From NCBI RefSeq assembly GCF_000702425.1, contig NZ_JNIE01000005.1, positions 1 through 64,000 on the forward strand: a stretch of 64,000 bases of DNA, given 5' to 3'. Position numbers and translations under genes: made by a program. Of the stretch, positions 38,659-48,488 are shown piece by piece. The notes below the pieces were generated by a model that was given only the letters and a program-made list of their open reading frames with translations, ran no database searches and was not told the origin of the DNA. Numbering within the stretch: the stretch's first letter is position 1; every line of letters begins with the position of its first letter. This stretch comes from Thermocrinis jamiesonii. Its GTDB lineage: Bacteria > Aquificota > Aquificia > Aquificales > Aquificaceae.

Positions 38659-39040
38659 CGCTATAGATTATATCCCTAACCTTTGCTATTACGTTCTTGC
38701 TTGCCAGCACTATTGCCTTTACGTCTTCCCTTTCCTCTGCGATCAGACTGCTTTGTATGATCTCCAAAAGCTTTTGTATTTGCCTTTCCATCTCCTCCAT
38801 CTGTTCCTTCATCCTGATTATTATCTCAATGCCAGCCAAGTTCACTCCCAATTCTCTGGAAAGAGTAAGCACAAGCTCAAGCCTTTTTAGGTCTTCCTCT
38901 GTGTAATACCTTGTTCTTCCCTTGCTTCTATATGGTTTTATCAAACCCTCTTTTTCGTAGAGTCTGAGGGTTTGAGGGTGTATGTTATACATCTCTGCTA
39001 CCACGCTTATGGTATATCTTTTCTTTGCTTCCCTCTTCAT
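38639..39040 (-). CDS. hspR: MerR-family heat-shock regulator HspR
   Basis: 133 residues. Mer[29 protein letters not shown] (two parts), [16 protein letters not shown], then a coiled coil (about 65-95) and an acidic tail. HspR represses dnaK/dnaJ/clpB operons through DnaK feedback and HAIR inverted repeats in actinobacteria. Here it overlaps dnaJ by ATGA, supporting the assignment. No perfect HAIR motif was found upstream of dnaJ. Confidence 0.9.
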   Translation of the reverse strand: MKREAKKRYTISVVAEMYNIHPQTLRLYEKEGLIKPYRSKGRTRYYTEEDLKRLELVLTLSRELGVNLAGIEIIIRMKEQMEEMERQIQKLLEIIQSSLIAEEREDVKAIVLASKNVIAKVRDIIYSDEDKRD

Positions 39041-40167
39041 GGCTGTCTTGTTCTGATCCTTTGAGGTTCAGGCAGTAGTTTATCTAACTCCTCCAAGAGT
39101 TGTTTTAGTCTTCTTCCGTCGCCAAAGAACTTGTCCATCAAACCGAGTTTGGGCACATCTATGTGGATCCTGAGTATTAAGTCTCCGAAACCGCTACCCC
39201 TTAACCTTGGCATACCTTTACCTTCCACCCTAACGGTGTCTCCTTCCTTTGTGCCAGGTGGGATTCTTACCTTGATCCTTTCACCTGTTAGAGTGGGCAC
39301 TTCAACCTCCGCACCTAACACAGCTTCTGTGAGCTTAATATTGATGTCTAAGTACAGATTGTCTCCTCTCCTTTCAAACAGGTGATGAGGTCTTACCTTA
39401 ATTAGAAGGTAAAGGTCTCCCGCCGGTCCTCCATATAGTCCAGCGTGACCTTTGCCTTCCACAAAAACCCTGCTTCCGTTATCCACACCGGGTGGAATAC
39501 GCACCTTTATCTCTTCTTTCTGTGGAATGGTTCCTTTTCCGGCACACCTTCCGCACGGCTCCCTTATCACACCCTCTCCATTGCAAGTTGGACAGGTTTG
39601 GGATATGCTTATGAAAAACTGTCTTTGATAGATAACGCCCCTTCCACCGCACGTGGGACACGCCCTTTCTCCTTTGGTTTTGTCATAACCGTATCCTTCG
39701 CAAACCGGACAAGGGACTTCTCTAAGCACAGGTACGCTTACCACCTTTCCTGAATAAGCCTCTTCAAGGGTCAGCTCTACGGTGTGGTAGATATCCTCTC
39801 CTTTGACGGGCTTTCTTTGGGTGCGCCTTCTTCCTCTCCTTTCAAAGATATCTTCAAAGCCAAAGCCCTTGAATATGTCTTCTATGGTTTCAAACAGGTC
39901 TCCCCAAGTTTCCTGCGTGTATCCTCCTGCACCAGCTCCCTGAAAGGCAGCGTGTCCATATTGGTCATACAGTTTTCTCTTTTCTGGATCCGAAAGGACC
40001 TGATAGGCCTCGTTTATCTCTTTGAACTTTTCTTGAGCTTCGGGATCTTTGTTAAAATCTGGATGGTATTTTCTTGCAAGCCTTCTATAAGCTTTCTTTA
40101 TTTCCTCCTGGGTCGCATTCCTTGAAACCCCAAGCACTTCGTAGTAGTCCTTTTTGAAAGATTGCAT
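39037..40167 (-). CDS. dnaJ: Chaperone DnaJ
   Basis: 376 residues. J domain with HPD (KYHPDFNK, about 32-39), Gly-rich linker (about 72-85), four zinc repeats [32 protein letters not shown], and C-terminal substrate domains. Stimulates DnaK ATPase. dnaK and grpE are not adjacent. The 32-nt gap to rho holds a TATTAT/TATAAA stretch that may be its promoter. Confidence 0.97.
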   Translation of the reverse strand: MQSFKKDYYEVLGVSRNATQEEIKKAYRRLARKYHPDFNKDPEAQEKFKEINEAYQVLSDPEKRKLYDQYGHAAFQGAGAGGYTQETWGDLFETIEDIFKGFGFEDIFERRGRRRTQRKPVKGEDIYHTVELTLEEAYSGKVVSVPVLREVPCPVCEGYGYDKTKGERACPTCGGRGVIYQRQFFISISQTCPTCNGEGVIREPCGRCAGKGTIPQKEEIKVRIPPGVDNGSRVFVEGKGHAGLYGGPAGDLYLLIKVRPHHLFERRGDNLYLDINIKLTEAVLGAEVEVPTLTGERIKVRIPPGTKEGDTVRVEGKGMPRLRGSGFGDLILRIHIDVPKLGLMDKFFGDGRRLKQLLEELDKLLPEPQRIRTRQP

Positions 40168-40199
40168 AAGTATTTATAATAAACCTTAGCATATCACTG

Positions 40200-41492
40200 T
40201 CAAGAGTGCATAGCCTTGAGAAAATCTTTGTTTGTCTTGAACTTTTTGAGCTTGTCTAATAGAAACTCCATAGCTTCAATGGAGTCCATCGTCGCCAAAA
40301 ACTTTCTTAAAACCCATATTCTTTGCAGTTCCCAATCTTCAAGCAATAGTTCTTCTTTTCTTGTTCCAGACTTTTCAATGTTTATGGCTGGGAATATTCT
40401 TCTTTCCATAAGTTTTCTATCTAAGTGTATTTCCATGTTTCCTGTGCCTTTGAATTCCTCGTAAATCACATCGTCCATTCTTGAACCAGTTTCTATAAGA
40501 GCGGTAGCTATTATAGTCAAAGATCCACCCTCTTCTATGTTCCTTGCAGCACCGAAGAACTTTTTGGGTCTTTGAAGGGCGGTTGCCTCTATACCGCCAG
40601 ATAGCACCCTTCCCGTTGATGGAGTTACTGCGTTGGAAGCTCTACCAAAGCGTGTCATAGAGTCCAAAAGTATGGCGACATCTTTCCCAAGCTCTACCAT
40701 CCTCTTTGCCTTTTCTATTACCAGCTCTGCTACCTGCATGTGCCTTTCTGGTGGTTCGTCAAAGGTAGAAGCAACAACTTCGGCCCCTTCGCCCACGATC
40801 CTTCTCATTTCCGTCACTTCCTCTGGCCTTTCATCTATCAAAAGTATGATCAGATAAACCTCCGGATGGTTTTGTATGATTGCCTTCGCTATCTTTTGCA
40901 AAAGCACAGTTTTACCAGCTTTTGGTGGTGCTACGATAAGTCCTCTTTGCCCTTTGCCTATGGGAGCTATCAAGCTTACCACCCTTGTGGATAGCTCCTC
41001 CGGTGTAGTTTCCAAGTTAAACCTCTCTGTGGGATGAAAAGGGGTAAGCTTTTCAAACTGTGGTCTTGCTTTTAAAATTTCTGGATTTGGGCTCAAACCA
41101 GAAACCGACTCTATCCTTATAAGAGCCTGATATTTTTCCCTCTCTTGGGGTGGTCTTGCAAAGCCTATTATTACATCTCCTGTCCTTAGGCCAAACTTTT
41201 TTATCTGAGACGGTGCAACATAAACATCGTTGTAACTCGGCATGTAATTATTCTCCTGCCTTCTTATAAAGCCATAACCCTCGGGCAATATTTCCAACAC
41301 ACCTTTTACGAAATTTAGACCTTCTAATTGGGCTTGCGCCTGTAGGATGCTTTCTACAAGTTCTTCTTTTCTGAGCCCAGTAACCCGCTTTAGCTCTAAC
41401 TCCCTACCTATCTTTTGCAGTTCGGAAAAGGAGAGCTTTTTTAACTCTTCGTATGAGTAAAGTTTTCTCTCCTGAATTTGGGTTTCGTCCAT
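40200..41492 (-). CDS. rho: Transcription termination factor Rho
   Basis: 430 residues. N-terminal Rho-N helix-hairpin-helix ([14 protein letters not shown]), cold-shock-like RNA-binding fold ([12 protein letters not shown]), Walker A ([15 protein letters not shown]), Walker B ([17 protein letters not shown]) and the R-loop region. Hexameric RNA helicase ending transcripts. Eleven nt downstream of mnmE. Rho-dependent termination is consistent with the scarcity of intrinsic terminators here. Confidence 0.97.
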   Translation of the reverse strand: MDETQIQERKLYSYEELKKLSFSELQKIGRELELKRVTGLRKEELVESILQAQAQLEGLNFVKGVLEILPEGYGFIRRQENNYMPSYNDVYVAPSQIKKFGLRTGDVIIGFARPPQEREKYQALIRIESVSGLSPNPEILKARPQFEKLTPFHPTERFNLETTPEELSTRVVSLIAPIGKGQRGLIVAPPKAGKTVLLQKIAKAIIQNHPEVYLIILLIDERPEEVTEMRRIVGEGAEVVASTFDEPPERHMQVAELVIEKAKRMVELGKDVAILLDSMTRFGRASNAVTPSTGRVLSGGIEATALQRPKKFFGAARNIEEGGSLTIIATALIETGSRMDDVIYEEFKGTGNMEIHLDRKLMERRIFPAINIEKSGTRKEELLLEDWELQRIWVLRKFLATMDSIEAMEFLLDKLKKFKTNKDFLKAMHS

Positions 41493-41503
41493 CTGTTACC
41501 TCC

Positions 41504-42847
41504 TTACTTGCCTATGCAAAAATTAGAAAATATTTCCCCTAAAAGTTCTTCAGTGGTTACTTCACCTATTAATTCGTCCAAATAACTTTGAGCTTCTCTC
41601 AGATAAAGCATGAGAATTTCCGGAGATACTTCTTCTACGCTTATTTTATCTTTTACTAATTTTAATACCTCCAAGGATTTTTGCAAGAGGTTTGCATGCC
41701 TTATAGAGATATAAAGACCTTCACCCACATTCCTTCCCACCGCTTCAAGCACTCGGTCCTTTAATTCTTGCAAACCATCGCCAGTTTTAGCACTAACCAA
41801 AACAAAGTCTTTAAACACGTCTTTGTGTCCTTCCCACAATCCTAAATCTACTTTATTTAACACCACCAGGTGGTTTTTGTCCCTGACGAGGGAGTATATG
41901 TATAGGTCTTCTTCTTGAAGTGGTTCGTGGGCTTGGGCTACGAAAAGTATTAAGTGCGCGCTATTTAATTTCTCTATGCTCCTTTGAATGCCTATAATCT
42001 CAACAGGATCCGAAGAACGCCTTATCCCTGCGGTGTCTATGAGGTTTATGGGAATACCTTCTAAGTTCAAAGGTTCTTGCAAAAAGTCCCTTGTGGTGCC
42101 GGGTATGTCCGTTACTATAGCCCTTTGGGTTCCAAGCAATTTGTTAAAAAGCGAAGACTTACCTACGTTTGGCTTTCCCACAATAGCCAAGTTTAAGCCC
42201 TTTCTCAAAAACTCTCCCGTCTTTACCGTAGATAGCAAGTTCTCTATCTTTGTCAGAATGTCTTCAATAGATTGAAGTATTTCTTCTTTGCTGAGGGTAG
42301 GAATGTCCTGCTCCTCAAACTCTATGCTTGCTTCCACAAAGGCACAGAGGTTTATAAGTTTTTCCCTAAGCGGTTTTATAAACTCCGATAGATCTCCCCT
42401 TAGCTGTCTTATGGCACTTTTCAGTGCAAGCTCAGATTTTGCTCCTATTAAGTCTCCAACTGCCTCAGCCTGAAGCAGGTCTATCTTTCCATTCAAAAAA
42501 GCCCTCTTGGTGAATTCCCCCCTCTGAGCCATTCTAACTCCGTTGTTCAAGAACAGCTCAACAACCCTCTTGAGAATTAATGGATTTCCGTGCAAAAATA
42601 ACTCCACCATATCCTCTCCCGTATAACTTTTGGGAGCTTTGTAGTAAATCATTATTCCCTCGTCTATCTGCTCTCCCTTTTCGTCAAAAAGCTTAACAAA
42701 ATGGGCATACCTCTCTTTTATTTTTCCCTTTATCTTTACAAAAGGCAAAACCTTTTCAAGCACACCAAGACCACTGAGCCTTACAACACCTATAGCACTT
42801 TCTCCATAAGGTGTAGCTATGGCTACTATGGGTTCCCTTTGTTTCAT
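41504..42847 (-). CDS. mnmE: tRNA modification GTPase MnmE
   Basis: 447 residues. N-terminal folate-binding domain (IATPYGESAIGVVRLSG), helical domain with inserted G domain: GKPNVGKSSLFN (G1), DIPGTTRD, DTAGIRR, NKVDLG; C-terminal FCIGK ends in the CxGK motif needed for catalysis. With MnmG it installs the cmnm5/mnm5 group on U34. It starts 8 nt after tRNA-Arg(ACG), so tRNA and mRNA share a transcript. Confidence 0.97.
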   Translation of the reverse strand: MKQREPIVAIATPYGESAIGVVRLSGLGVLEKVLPFVKIKGKIKERYAHFVKLFDEKGEQIDEGIMIYYKAPKSYTGEDMVELFLHGNPLILKRVVELFLNNGVRMAQRGEFTKRAFLNGKIDLLQAEAVGDLIGAKSELALKSAIRQLRGDLSEFIKPLREKLINLCAFVEASIEFEEQDIPTLSKEEILQSIEDILTKIENLLSTVKTGEFLRKGLNLAIVGKPNVGKSSLFNKLLGTQRAIVTDIPGTTRDFLQEPLNLEGIPINLIDTAGIRRSSDPVEIIGIQRSIEKLNSAHLILFVAQAHEPLQEEDLYIYSLVRDKNHLVVLNKVDLGLWEGHKDVFKDFVLVSAKTGDGLQELKDRVLEAVGRNVGEGLYISIRHANLLQKSLEVLKLVKDKISVEEVSPEILMLYLREAQSYLDELIGEVTTEELLGEIFSNFCIGK

Positions 42848-42855
42848 GTTTCATG

Positions 42856-42929
42856 CCAGCCCGGCGGGATTCGAACCCGCAACCTTGGGATCCGTAGTCC
42901 CACGCTCTATCCAGTTGAGCTACGGGCCG
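42856..42929 (-). tRNA. tRNA-Arg (anticodon ACG)
   Basis: Acceptor CGGCCCG pairs with CGGGCTG (one G-U pair), G73; the anticodon stem-loop TGGGA-CTACGGA-TCCCA gives ACG, read as ICG after deamination. T arm GCGGGTTCGAATCCCGC. CCA not encoded. 8 nt before mnmE. Confidence 0.94.
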
Positions 42930-42938
42930 TTTATTTTA

Positions 42939-42944
42939 ATTATA
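42939..42944 (-). promoter_or_regulatory. Possible internal -10 box for tRNA-Arg(ACG)-mnmE
   Basis: TATAAT between the two tRNA-Arg genes, 9 nt before the second. The matching -35 position would fall in the T arm of the first tRNA (TTCAAG), so it may not be used. Confidence 0.3.
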
Positions 42945-42946
42945 AG

Positions 42947-43020
42947 CGTGCCCGGGGGGACTTGAACCCCCGACCTTGGGTTCCGGAGACCCACGCTCTA
43001 TCCAACTGAGCTACGGGCAC
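42947..43020 (-). tRNA. tRNA-Arg (anticodon CCG)
   Basis: Acceptor GTGCCCG pairs with CGGGCAC, G73; anticodon loop CTCCGGA gives CCG (CGG codon). T arm GGGGGTTCAAGTCCCCC. CCA not encoded. Tandem with tRNA-Arg(ACG), 17 nt apart. Confidence 0.95.
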
Positions 43021-43024
43021 TATC

Positions 43025-43037
43025 TAATAAAATATTA
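43025..43037. promoter_or_regulatory. Shared -10 region for tRNA-Arg and the phosphohexomutase gene
   Basis: TAATAAAATATTA has mirror arms TAATA/TATTA. It gives TAAAAT (43028-43033) toward the ATG at 43040 and TATTTT (43034-43029) toward tRNA-Arg(CCG) at 43020. Third divergent pair with this design. Confidence 0.4.
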
Positions 43038-43039
43038 GC

Positions 43040-44413
43040 ATGGTTATAAAGTTCGGCACGGACGGGTGGAGGGCAGTAATAGGAGACGAATTTACCTTTG
43101 AAAACGTCAGAAAAGTTGCCTATGCCCACGCAAAGGTGTTGGAAGAAGAAGGTAAAAGAAAGGTTGTGGTGGGCTATGACAGAAGGTTTTTAAGCAGAGA
43201 GTTTGCAGAGGAAGTTTGCAAAGTCTTTGGTAGCTTAGGGTTTGAAGTCTTTCTTTCCGACAGAGAATGCACCACGCCTATGGTGTCTTTTGCGGTCAAA
43301 TACATGGGCTTTGACGGAGGTGTGATGATCACCGCATCCCACAATCCTGCAAAATACAATGGATACAAGATAAAAGAGTCCTTTGGTGGTTCCGCAACTA
43401 CTGAGTTTATAAAAAAGGTAGAAAGATTGGCAAACACAACGGAAAATGTAAAGGTAGAAGACAAAAAACCACAGCTGATAGACCTAAGAGGTCCATACCT
43501 TAAAAAGGTAAAAGAGCTAATAAGCTTGGAGCTTTTCCAAGAAAGTGGGATTGTAATTCACGACGCTATGTATGGCTCTTCCGCAGGGCTTTTTTCTGAG
43601 GTTTTGCTTGACACCCCTTTGGAGGTGATCTCCATAAGATCGCAGAGGGACCCCCTCTTTGGAGGACATCCGCCGGAACCTATAGAAAAGCACTTAGTCC
43701 CGATGTTTGAAAAGGTCAGGGGGGTGGGAGCAAAAATAGGAATAGCCAACGATGGAGATGGAGACCGTATAGCCCTCTGCGACGAAAGGGGAAGGTTTAT
43801 AAATACTCAGCTCATATACGTTTTGCTTTTGTTACACCTTCTGAAGAACAAAGGGATAAAAGAGGGTGTGGTGGTAAAGACAGTATCCACAAGCTATTTA
43901 GTGGATAGAATCTGCAAATCTGAAGGAGTAGAATTAAGGGAGGTGCCTGTGGGCTTTAAGCACATAAACGAGCTAATCTTAAAGGAAAAGGTTATCTTTG
44001 GAGGGGAAGAAAGCGGAGGTTACGGAATCATTCACTTTTTGCCAGAAAGGGATGGACTGTTCTCAGGCCTTAGCATACTGGAGCTTATACACACCAAAGG
44101 AAAGGAGCTTTCAAAGATCGTGCAGGAGGTGTTCCAAACTTACGGAAGTGCTTACTTTGAGCGCAAAGACCTTCACGCAGACGAGGAAAAAAAGAAAAAG
44201 CTAAGGTCTTTTATAGAAAACCCACCTTCCCTTTTGGGAAGGTTCAAGGTAAAAGAAGTTATCACAAAGGACGGACTAAAGCTCATCTTTGAAAACGACG
44301 GATGGCTTCTTCTAAGAGCTTCTGGCACAGAGCCACTTATAAGAGTTTATGCAGAAATGCCAACGGAGGAAGAAACAAAGGAAGTGATAAAAAGTGCGCT
44401 TGAGATGTTATAA
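43040..44413 (+). CDS. Alpha-D-phosphohexomutase (phosphoglucomutase/phosphomannomutase family)
   Basis: 457 residues. KFGTDGWRAVIGDEF opens the fold; the phosphoserine loop is MITASHNPAKYNG, the metal loop NDGDGDRIAL, the sugar-binding loop GGEESGGYG and the phosphate loop RASGTEPLIRVY. Interconverts hexose 1- and 6-phosphates. The bacterial subgroup (PGM, PMM or GlmM) cannot be fixed by eye. The -10 box is 6 nt before the ATG, so the mRNA is probably leaderless. Confidence 0.92.
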   Translation: MVIKFGTDGWRAVIGDEFTFENVRKVAYAHAKVLEEEGKRKVVVGYDRRFLSREFAEEVCKVFGSLGFEVFLSDRECTTPMVSFAVKYMGFDGGVMITASHNPAKYNGYKIKESFGGSATTEFIKKVERLANTTENVKVEDKKPQLIDLRGPYLKKVKELISLELFQESGIVIHDAMYGSSAGLFSEVLLDTPLEVISIRSQRDPLFGGHPPEPIEKHLVPMFEKVRGVGAKIGIANDGDGDRIALCDERGRFINTQLIYVLLLLHLLKNKGIKEGVVVKTVSTSYLVDRICKSEGVELREVPVGFKHINELILKEKVIFGGEESGGYGIIHFLPERDGLFSGLSILELIHTKGKELSKIVQEVFQTYGSAYFERKDLHADEEKKKKLRSFIENPPSLLGRFKVKEVITKDGLKLIFENDGWLLLRASGTEPLIRVYAEMPTEEETKEVIKSALEML

Positions 44414-44437
44414 TTCAGAAACAGGAGGTGAAAGGCT

Positions 44438-45145
44438 ATGGGTCAAAGAATAAGCTTTAGCATTAACGGGATAGAAGTTTCTGGCTATTTGGCAGAGCCT
44501 GAGAATATGCAAAAACAGGCTCCTTTGATAATGGTCTTTCACGAGTGGTGGGGCCTTGTTAAGCACATAGAGGATGTGTGCGATAGGTTTGCAAGGGAAG
44601 GCTTTTACGCCTTTGCCATAGACCTATACAAAGGAAAAACTGCGGACAATCCAGAAGATGCGGGAAAGCTTATGATGGACCTTATGCAGAACAGGTTGGA
44701 TGAAGCAGAGAAAATGGTGAAAGCTTCCCTTGAATACTTTAAAAGAGAAAACATAGGCTATGTGCCAAGGGTAGGGGAGTTTATGTTTGGTGCTACTGGT
44801 TACTGTTGTGGTGGCACATGCACTTGGTATTTTGGTTCCAAGTTTGAGGACTTTAAAGCTTTGGTTCCTTACTATGGACTTTACAAGTTAGCAAACATAG
44901 ACTTTTCTAAGATCAAGGCGCCGGTGCTTGCGGTTCATGCGGGCATGGACGCCTTCATTCCTTTGTCCGAGGTGATGGAAGCGATCCAAAAGTGTAACGA
45001 AAATAAATTAAATGCCCAGTTTTTGATCTATGCGGGCGTAGACCATGCCTTCTTCAACGACACAAGACCTGAGGTCTATCACGAAGAATACGCAAGGGAC
45101 GTGTGGCAAAAGACCATAGAGTTCTTTAGAACATACCTTACATGA
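44438..45145 (+). CDS. Dienelactone hydrolase-family protein
   Basis: 235 residues, alpha/beta hydrolase. The nucleophile is Cys in TGYCCGGTCTW, the acid Asp in AGMDAFIP and the base His in GVDHAFFND, giving the Cys-Asp-His triad of DLH. The oxyanion loop lies in VFHEWWGL. In non-degraders the substrate is unknown. AGGAGGTGAAAG ribosome site; overlaps cstA by 4 nt. Confidence 0.9.
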   Translation: MGQRISFSINGIEVSGYLAEPENMQKQAPLIMVFHEWWGLVKHIEDVCDRFAREGFYAFAIDLYKGKTADNPEDAGKLMMDLMQNRLDEAEKMVKASLEYFKRENIGYVPRVGEFMFGATGYCCGGTCTWYFGSKFEDFKALVPYYGLYKLANIDFSKIKAPVLAVHAGMDAFIPLSEVMEAIQKCNENKLNAQFLIYAGVDHAFFNDTRPEVYHEEYARDVWQKTIEFFRTYLT

Positions 45146-47151
45146 ACTTAAGGGACAAGCTTATCCTTGCCCTCCTTTCTTTAGTTTTTGCCATAGCCTT
45201 TTCCGTAGTTGCCTTTTACAGAAAAGAACCTATAAGCGCCCTTTGGATTTTGCTATGTGCCTTTTCCCTTTACATCATAGGCTACAGGTATTACAGCTAT
45301 TACATAGCTTATAAGGTCTTTGGAGTTTCTGACGAAAACCCCACACCAGCCCACAGGTTTTACAACGGCATAGACTATGTGCCTACAAACAAGTGGGTGC
45401 TTTTTGGACACCACTTTGCATCCATTTCTGGTGCAGGTCCTTTGGTAGGTCCTGTGCTTGCGGCGCAGATGGGATATCTTCCGGGAGTGCTTTGGATCCC
45501 CATAGGAGCGGTTATAGCGGGTGCGGTCCAAGACATGCTAATTCTTACAATTTCCATGCGCACTGGCGGAAAGAGCTTGGGAGCAATAGCAAAAGACTAT
45601 CTTGGAAGGTTTGGGGGGACTGTGGTCCTTTTGGTGATTTACTCCATACTTATCATCCTTTTGGCGGTCCTTGCCTTAGTGGTAGTAAAGGCAACTGCCC
45701 AAAGCCCATGGTCTGCTTTTACGTCCTTTGCAACCGTACCCATAGCAATGCTGATGGGTGTTTATATGTGGAAGATAAGGCCGGGCGCAGTCTTACAGGC
45801 TACATTTTTGGGAATAACCCTTTTGATGCTTTCTTTGGTTGCAGGAAAGTTTGTAGCAGACAACCCAACTCTTAGCAAATTCTTTACCTACTCGGAGGTA
45901 CAAATAGCCTTTGGGCTTATGGTCTATGGCTTTTTTGCGTCCATACTACCGGTTTGGCTTCTTTTGGCTCCAAGGGACTACCTTAGTACCTTTATGAAGC
46001 TTGGAACCCTTGCTATCCTTGCGGTAGGTGTTTTTATAGCCAATCCTGAGGTCAAAATGCCCGCCTTAACTCAGTATGCCCAAACGGGTATAGGTCCGGT
46101 ATGGCAGGGTTCTCTGTTTCCCTTTTTGATGATAACCATAGCATGTGGTGCGGTCTCTGGCTTTCATGCCCTTATTTCCTCCGGCACCTCTCCAAAGCTT
46201 TTGGACAAAGAAAGCCACGTAAGATTGGTAGGTTATGGCAGTATGCTTGGAGAGTCCTTTGTTGCCATAATGGCTCTGATTGCGGCAGTTTCTATGGAAC
46301 CTGGTATATACTTTGCCATAAACAGTCCTGCAAGTCTTATAGGAAAGACAGAAGAATCTGCAGCGCAGATAATAACATCCTGGGGCTTTCCTATTACAGC
46401 GGAGGAGCTAAAAAAACTTGCAAGCCTTATTGGAGAAGAGAGCGTGCTTTCTAAGGTTGGAGGGGCACCTGCCTTTGCCCTTGGCATAGCCCTAATCTTT
46501 GCCAAACTCACAGGGGAAACCCTCCTTGCCTTTTGGTATCACTTTGCCATCCTCTTTGAGGTAGTGTTTATCCTAACCACCATAGACTCGGGCACAAGGG
46601 TAGGAAGGTATATTCTCCAAGACCTACTGGGTAGCTTTATAAAAAGCTTTAAGGATTATTCAAACAAGACCGCAAACATCACCGCAAGCTTTATAACTGT
46701 TGCTCTGTGGGGATACTTCCTATACGGGGGAGTGGTGGATCCTTACGGAGGTATAAGAAGCCTTTGGCCCCTTTTTGGCATATCAAACCAACTTTTGGCT
46801 ACCACAGCTTTGACCATTGCCACCCTTTACCTTGCAAAGACAGGAAGGTTTAAATACCTTTGGGTGGCAGGCATTCCAGCCCTTTTGATGGCTATAAATA
46901 CCATAACCGCTGGGATTTTAAAAGTTTTCCATCCGGACCACAGGATAGGCTTTTTAGCCCATGCTAAGTGGCTTTCAGAAAAGGTTTCTGTGGGAGAGCT
47001 TCCGCCTGCCATAAAGTCCGTAGAAATAGCCCAAAGGGTAATAATCAACGACTACACCAACGCCTTCTTAGGCATCCTTTACGTCTCCTTGGTGTTTTTG
47101 GTGATAGTCCTCGTGCTTAAGGAAATTTTTGTCTCATGGCAAAAAGGTTAG
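45142..47151 (+). CDS. cstA: Carbon starvation protein CstA (pyruvate/peptide transporter family)
   Basis: 669 residues, about 16-18 membrane spans. The CstA core PTNKWVLFGHHFASISGAGP, VLAAQMGYLPGVLWI and TTIDSGTRVGRY are conserved signatures. Relatives import pyruvate (CstA, BtsT) or peptides. Overlaps the DLH gene upstream and RNase G by 16 nt downstream. Confidence 0.93.
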   Translation: MNLRDKLILALLSLVFAIAFSVVAFYRKEPISALWILLCAFSLYIIGYRYYSYYIAYKVFGVSDENPTPAHRFYNGIDYVPTNKWVLFGHHFASISGAGPLVGPVLAAQMGYLPGVLWIPIGAVIAGAVQDMLILTISMRTGGKSLGAIAKDYLGRFGGTVVLLVIYSILIILLAVLALVVVKATAQSPWSAFTSFATVPIAMLMGVYMWKIRPGAVLQATFLGITLLMLSLVAGKFVADNPTLSKFFTYSEVQIAFGLMVYGFFASILPVWLLLAPRDYLSTFMKLGTLAILAVGVFIANPEVKMPALTQYAQTGIGPVWQGSLFPFLMITIACGAVSGFHALISSGTSPKLLDKESHVRLVGYGSMLGESFVAIMALIAAVSMEPGIYFAINSPASLIGKTEESAAQIITSWGFPITAEELKKLASLIGEESVLSKVGGAPAFALGIALIFAKLTGETLLAFWYHFAILFEVVFILTTIDSGTRVGRYILQDLLGSFIKSFKDYSNKTANITASFITVALWGYFLYGGVVDPYGGIRSLWPLFGISNQLLATTALTIATLYLAKTGRFKYLWVAGIPALLMAINTITAGILKVFHPDHRIGFLAHAKWLSEKVSVGELPPAIKSVEIAQRVIINDYTNAFLGILYVSLVFLVIVLVLKEIFVSWQKG

Positions 47152-48488
47152 TAGTTCTAACCAACAGAGATGACGTCTTTTCTTTTCTTTTTGAAGGGGA
47201 AAGAGTAGTAAAGATTAGGGTTGAAAAGAAAAATAGCCAAAAAATAGTGGGAAGCATATTCAAAGGGAAGGTAAAGAGGTTAGCAAAGGGGATGGGTGGG
47301 GCGTTCGTGGACATCGGTTTGGAAAAGGAAGCTTACCTACCTTTAAAAGGAGAAGAGGTTAAAGTAGGGCAAAGCCTTTTAGTTCAGGTAGTAAGGGAAG
47401 GCATAGGGGAAAAGGGAGCAAAGCTAACGAACAAAATAAAAATACCGGGAAAGTATATAGTTTATATGCCGGAAAATCAAGAAGTAAAGTGCTCTTCCAA
47501 GCTGTCAAAAGAAGAAAAATGCGATATGCTAAATTTTATAGCCGAGCATTTAAACAATGAAGGAGTGATCCTAAGAACATCCTCCGCAAGGGCAAAAAAG
47601 GAAGAGATCTTAGAAGAGCTTGAAAGGTTAAGAAGTATATATAGACAGCTAAAGAGTAAGTTGGATAGTTTAAAAAAACCACAGGTCCTATTGGAAGAAC
47701 AGCCTGAATATCTATCTTTAATAAGGTCCTATTGGTATGATATGGAAGCAATATTTTGCAACGACATTGAAATATGGCACAAGATAATGGGCTTTTTGGA
47801 AGAATTTGAGAGAAGTCTTATGAAAAGGGTATTTTACATTAAGCAAACGCACGATGCTTTCCTGCTCAAAAACGCGCTTAGGAAAATTTCTCAGAGGTGT
47901 GTTTGGCTTAGGGGAGGAGGGTATATTGTCATAGATGAGACTGAAGCTATGACTGTTATAGACGTAAACAGTGGGGACCCATGCGGAGACACCCAAGAAG
48001 AAAATGCTTTAAAAACAAACTTAGAAGCTGCTGAAGAGATAGCAAGACAGATCGTGTTAAGAGACCTTGGCGGAATAATAATGATAGATTTTATAGACAT
48101 GAAAAGTCAAGAAAATAAAGATAAAGTTATAAAAGCTCTAAAGGAAGCTCTTGGAGATGATCTTTGCAATGTGCAGATCTACGGATTTACTAAATTGGGC
48201 GTTCTGGAGATGGTAAGAAAAAAGGCTGGGAAAAGTGTGCCAGACCTTCTCTTTGAAGAGTGTCCCCTATGTGGCGGATTGGGTAAAGTTAAAGGCAATG
48301 CCCTTTATTTCTTTGAGCTTAGTTTGGAAATACAAAACTATCCCGCTGGATTCTTAGAGATCTTCGTGCCAAAAGGTAGGAAAAGGGCAGTAGAAGAATT
48401 CATTGGAGCAAAGGGTTTGGATAATGTAAAAGTAGTTGAGAAGGAAGATTTAGATTACAATAACTATGAGGTAAGGTATGAAAGATAA
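47136..48488 (+). CDS. rng: Ribonuclease E/G family endoribonuclease (RNase G-like)
   Basis: 450 residues. S1 domain (VGSIFKGKVKRLAKGMGGAFVDIGLEKEAYLP, in parts), catalytic DNase-I-like region (ETEAMTVIDVNSGD; IIMIDFIDM) with the Mg-binding Asp pair, and zinc link ECPLCGGLGKV. No RNase E C-terminal scaffold. Processes rRNA and decays mRNA. Start is inside cstA; end overlaps bamD by 11 nt. Confidence 0.93.
   Translation: MAKRLVVLTNRDDVFSFLFEGERVVKIRVEKKNSQKIVGSIFKGKVKRLAKGMGGAFVDIGLEKEAYLPLKGEEVKVGQSLLVQVVREGIGEKGAKLTNKIKIPGKYIVYMPENQEVKCSSKLSKEEKCDMLNFIAEHLNNEGVILRTSSARAKKEEILEELERLRSIYRQLKSKLDSLKKPQVLLEEQPEYLSLIRSYWYDMEAIFCNDIEIWHKIMGFLEEFERSLMKRVFYIKQTHDAFLLKNALRKISQRCVWLRGGGYIVIDETEAMTVIDVNSGDPCGDTQEENALKTNLEAAEEIARQIVLRDLGGIIMIDFIDMKSQENKDKVIKALKEALGDDLCNVQIYGFTKLGVLEMVRKKAGKSVPDLLFEECPLCGGLGKVKGNALYFFELSLEIQNYPAGFLEIFVPKGRKRAVEEFIGAKGLDNVKVVEKEDLDYNNYEVRYER

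Noticed and set aside
40168-40230. HAIR-type HspR operator upstream of dnaJ
   Set aside because: Only TCAAG-N10-CTTGA arms are seen (opposite polarity to HAIR), and they lie in rho coding sequence.
45393-45875. 160-codon frame inside cstA
   Set aside because: Same-strand alternative frame of a clear CstA gene; odd Cys/His/Ser-rich composition.
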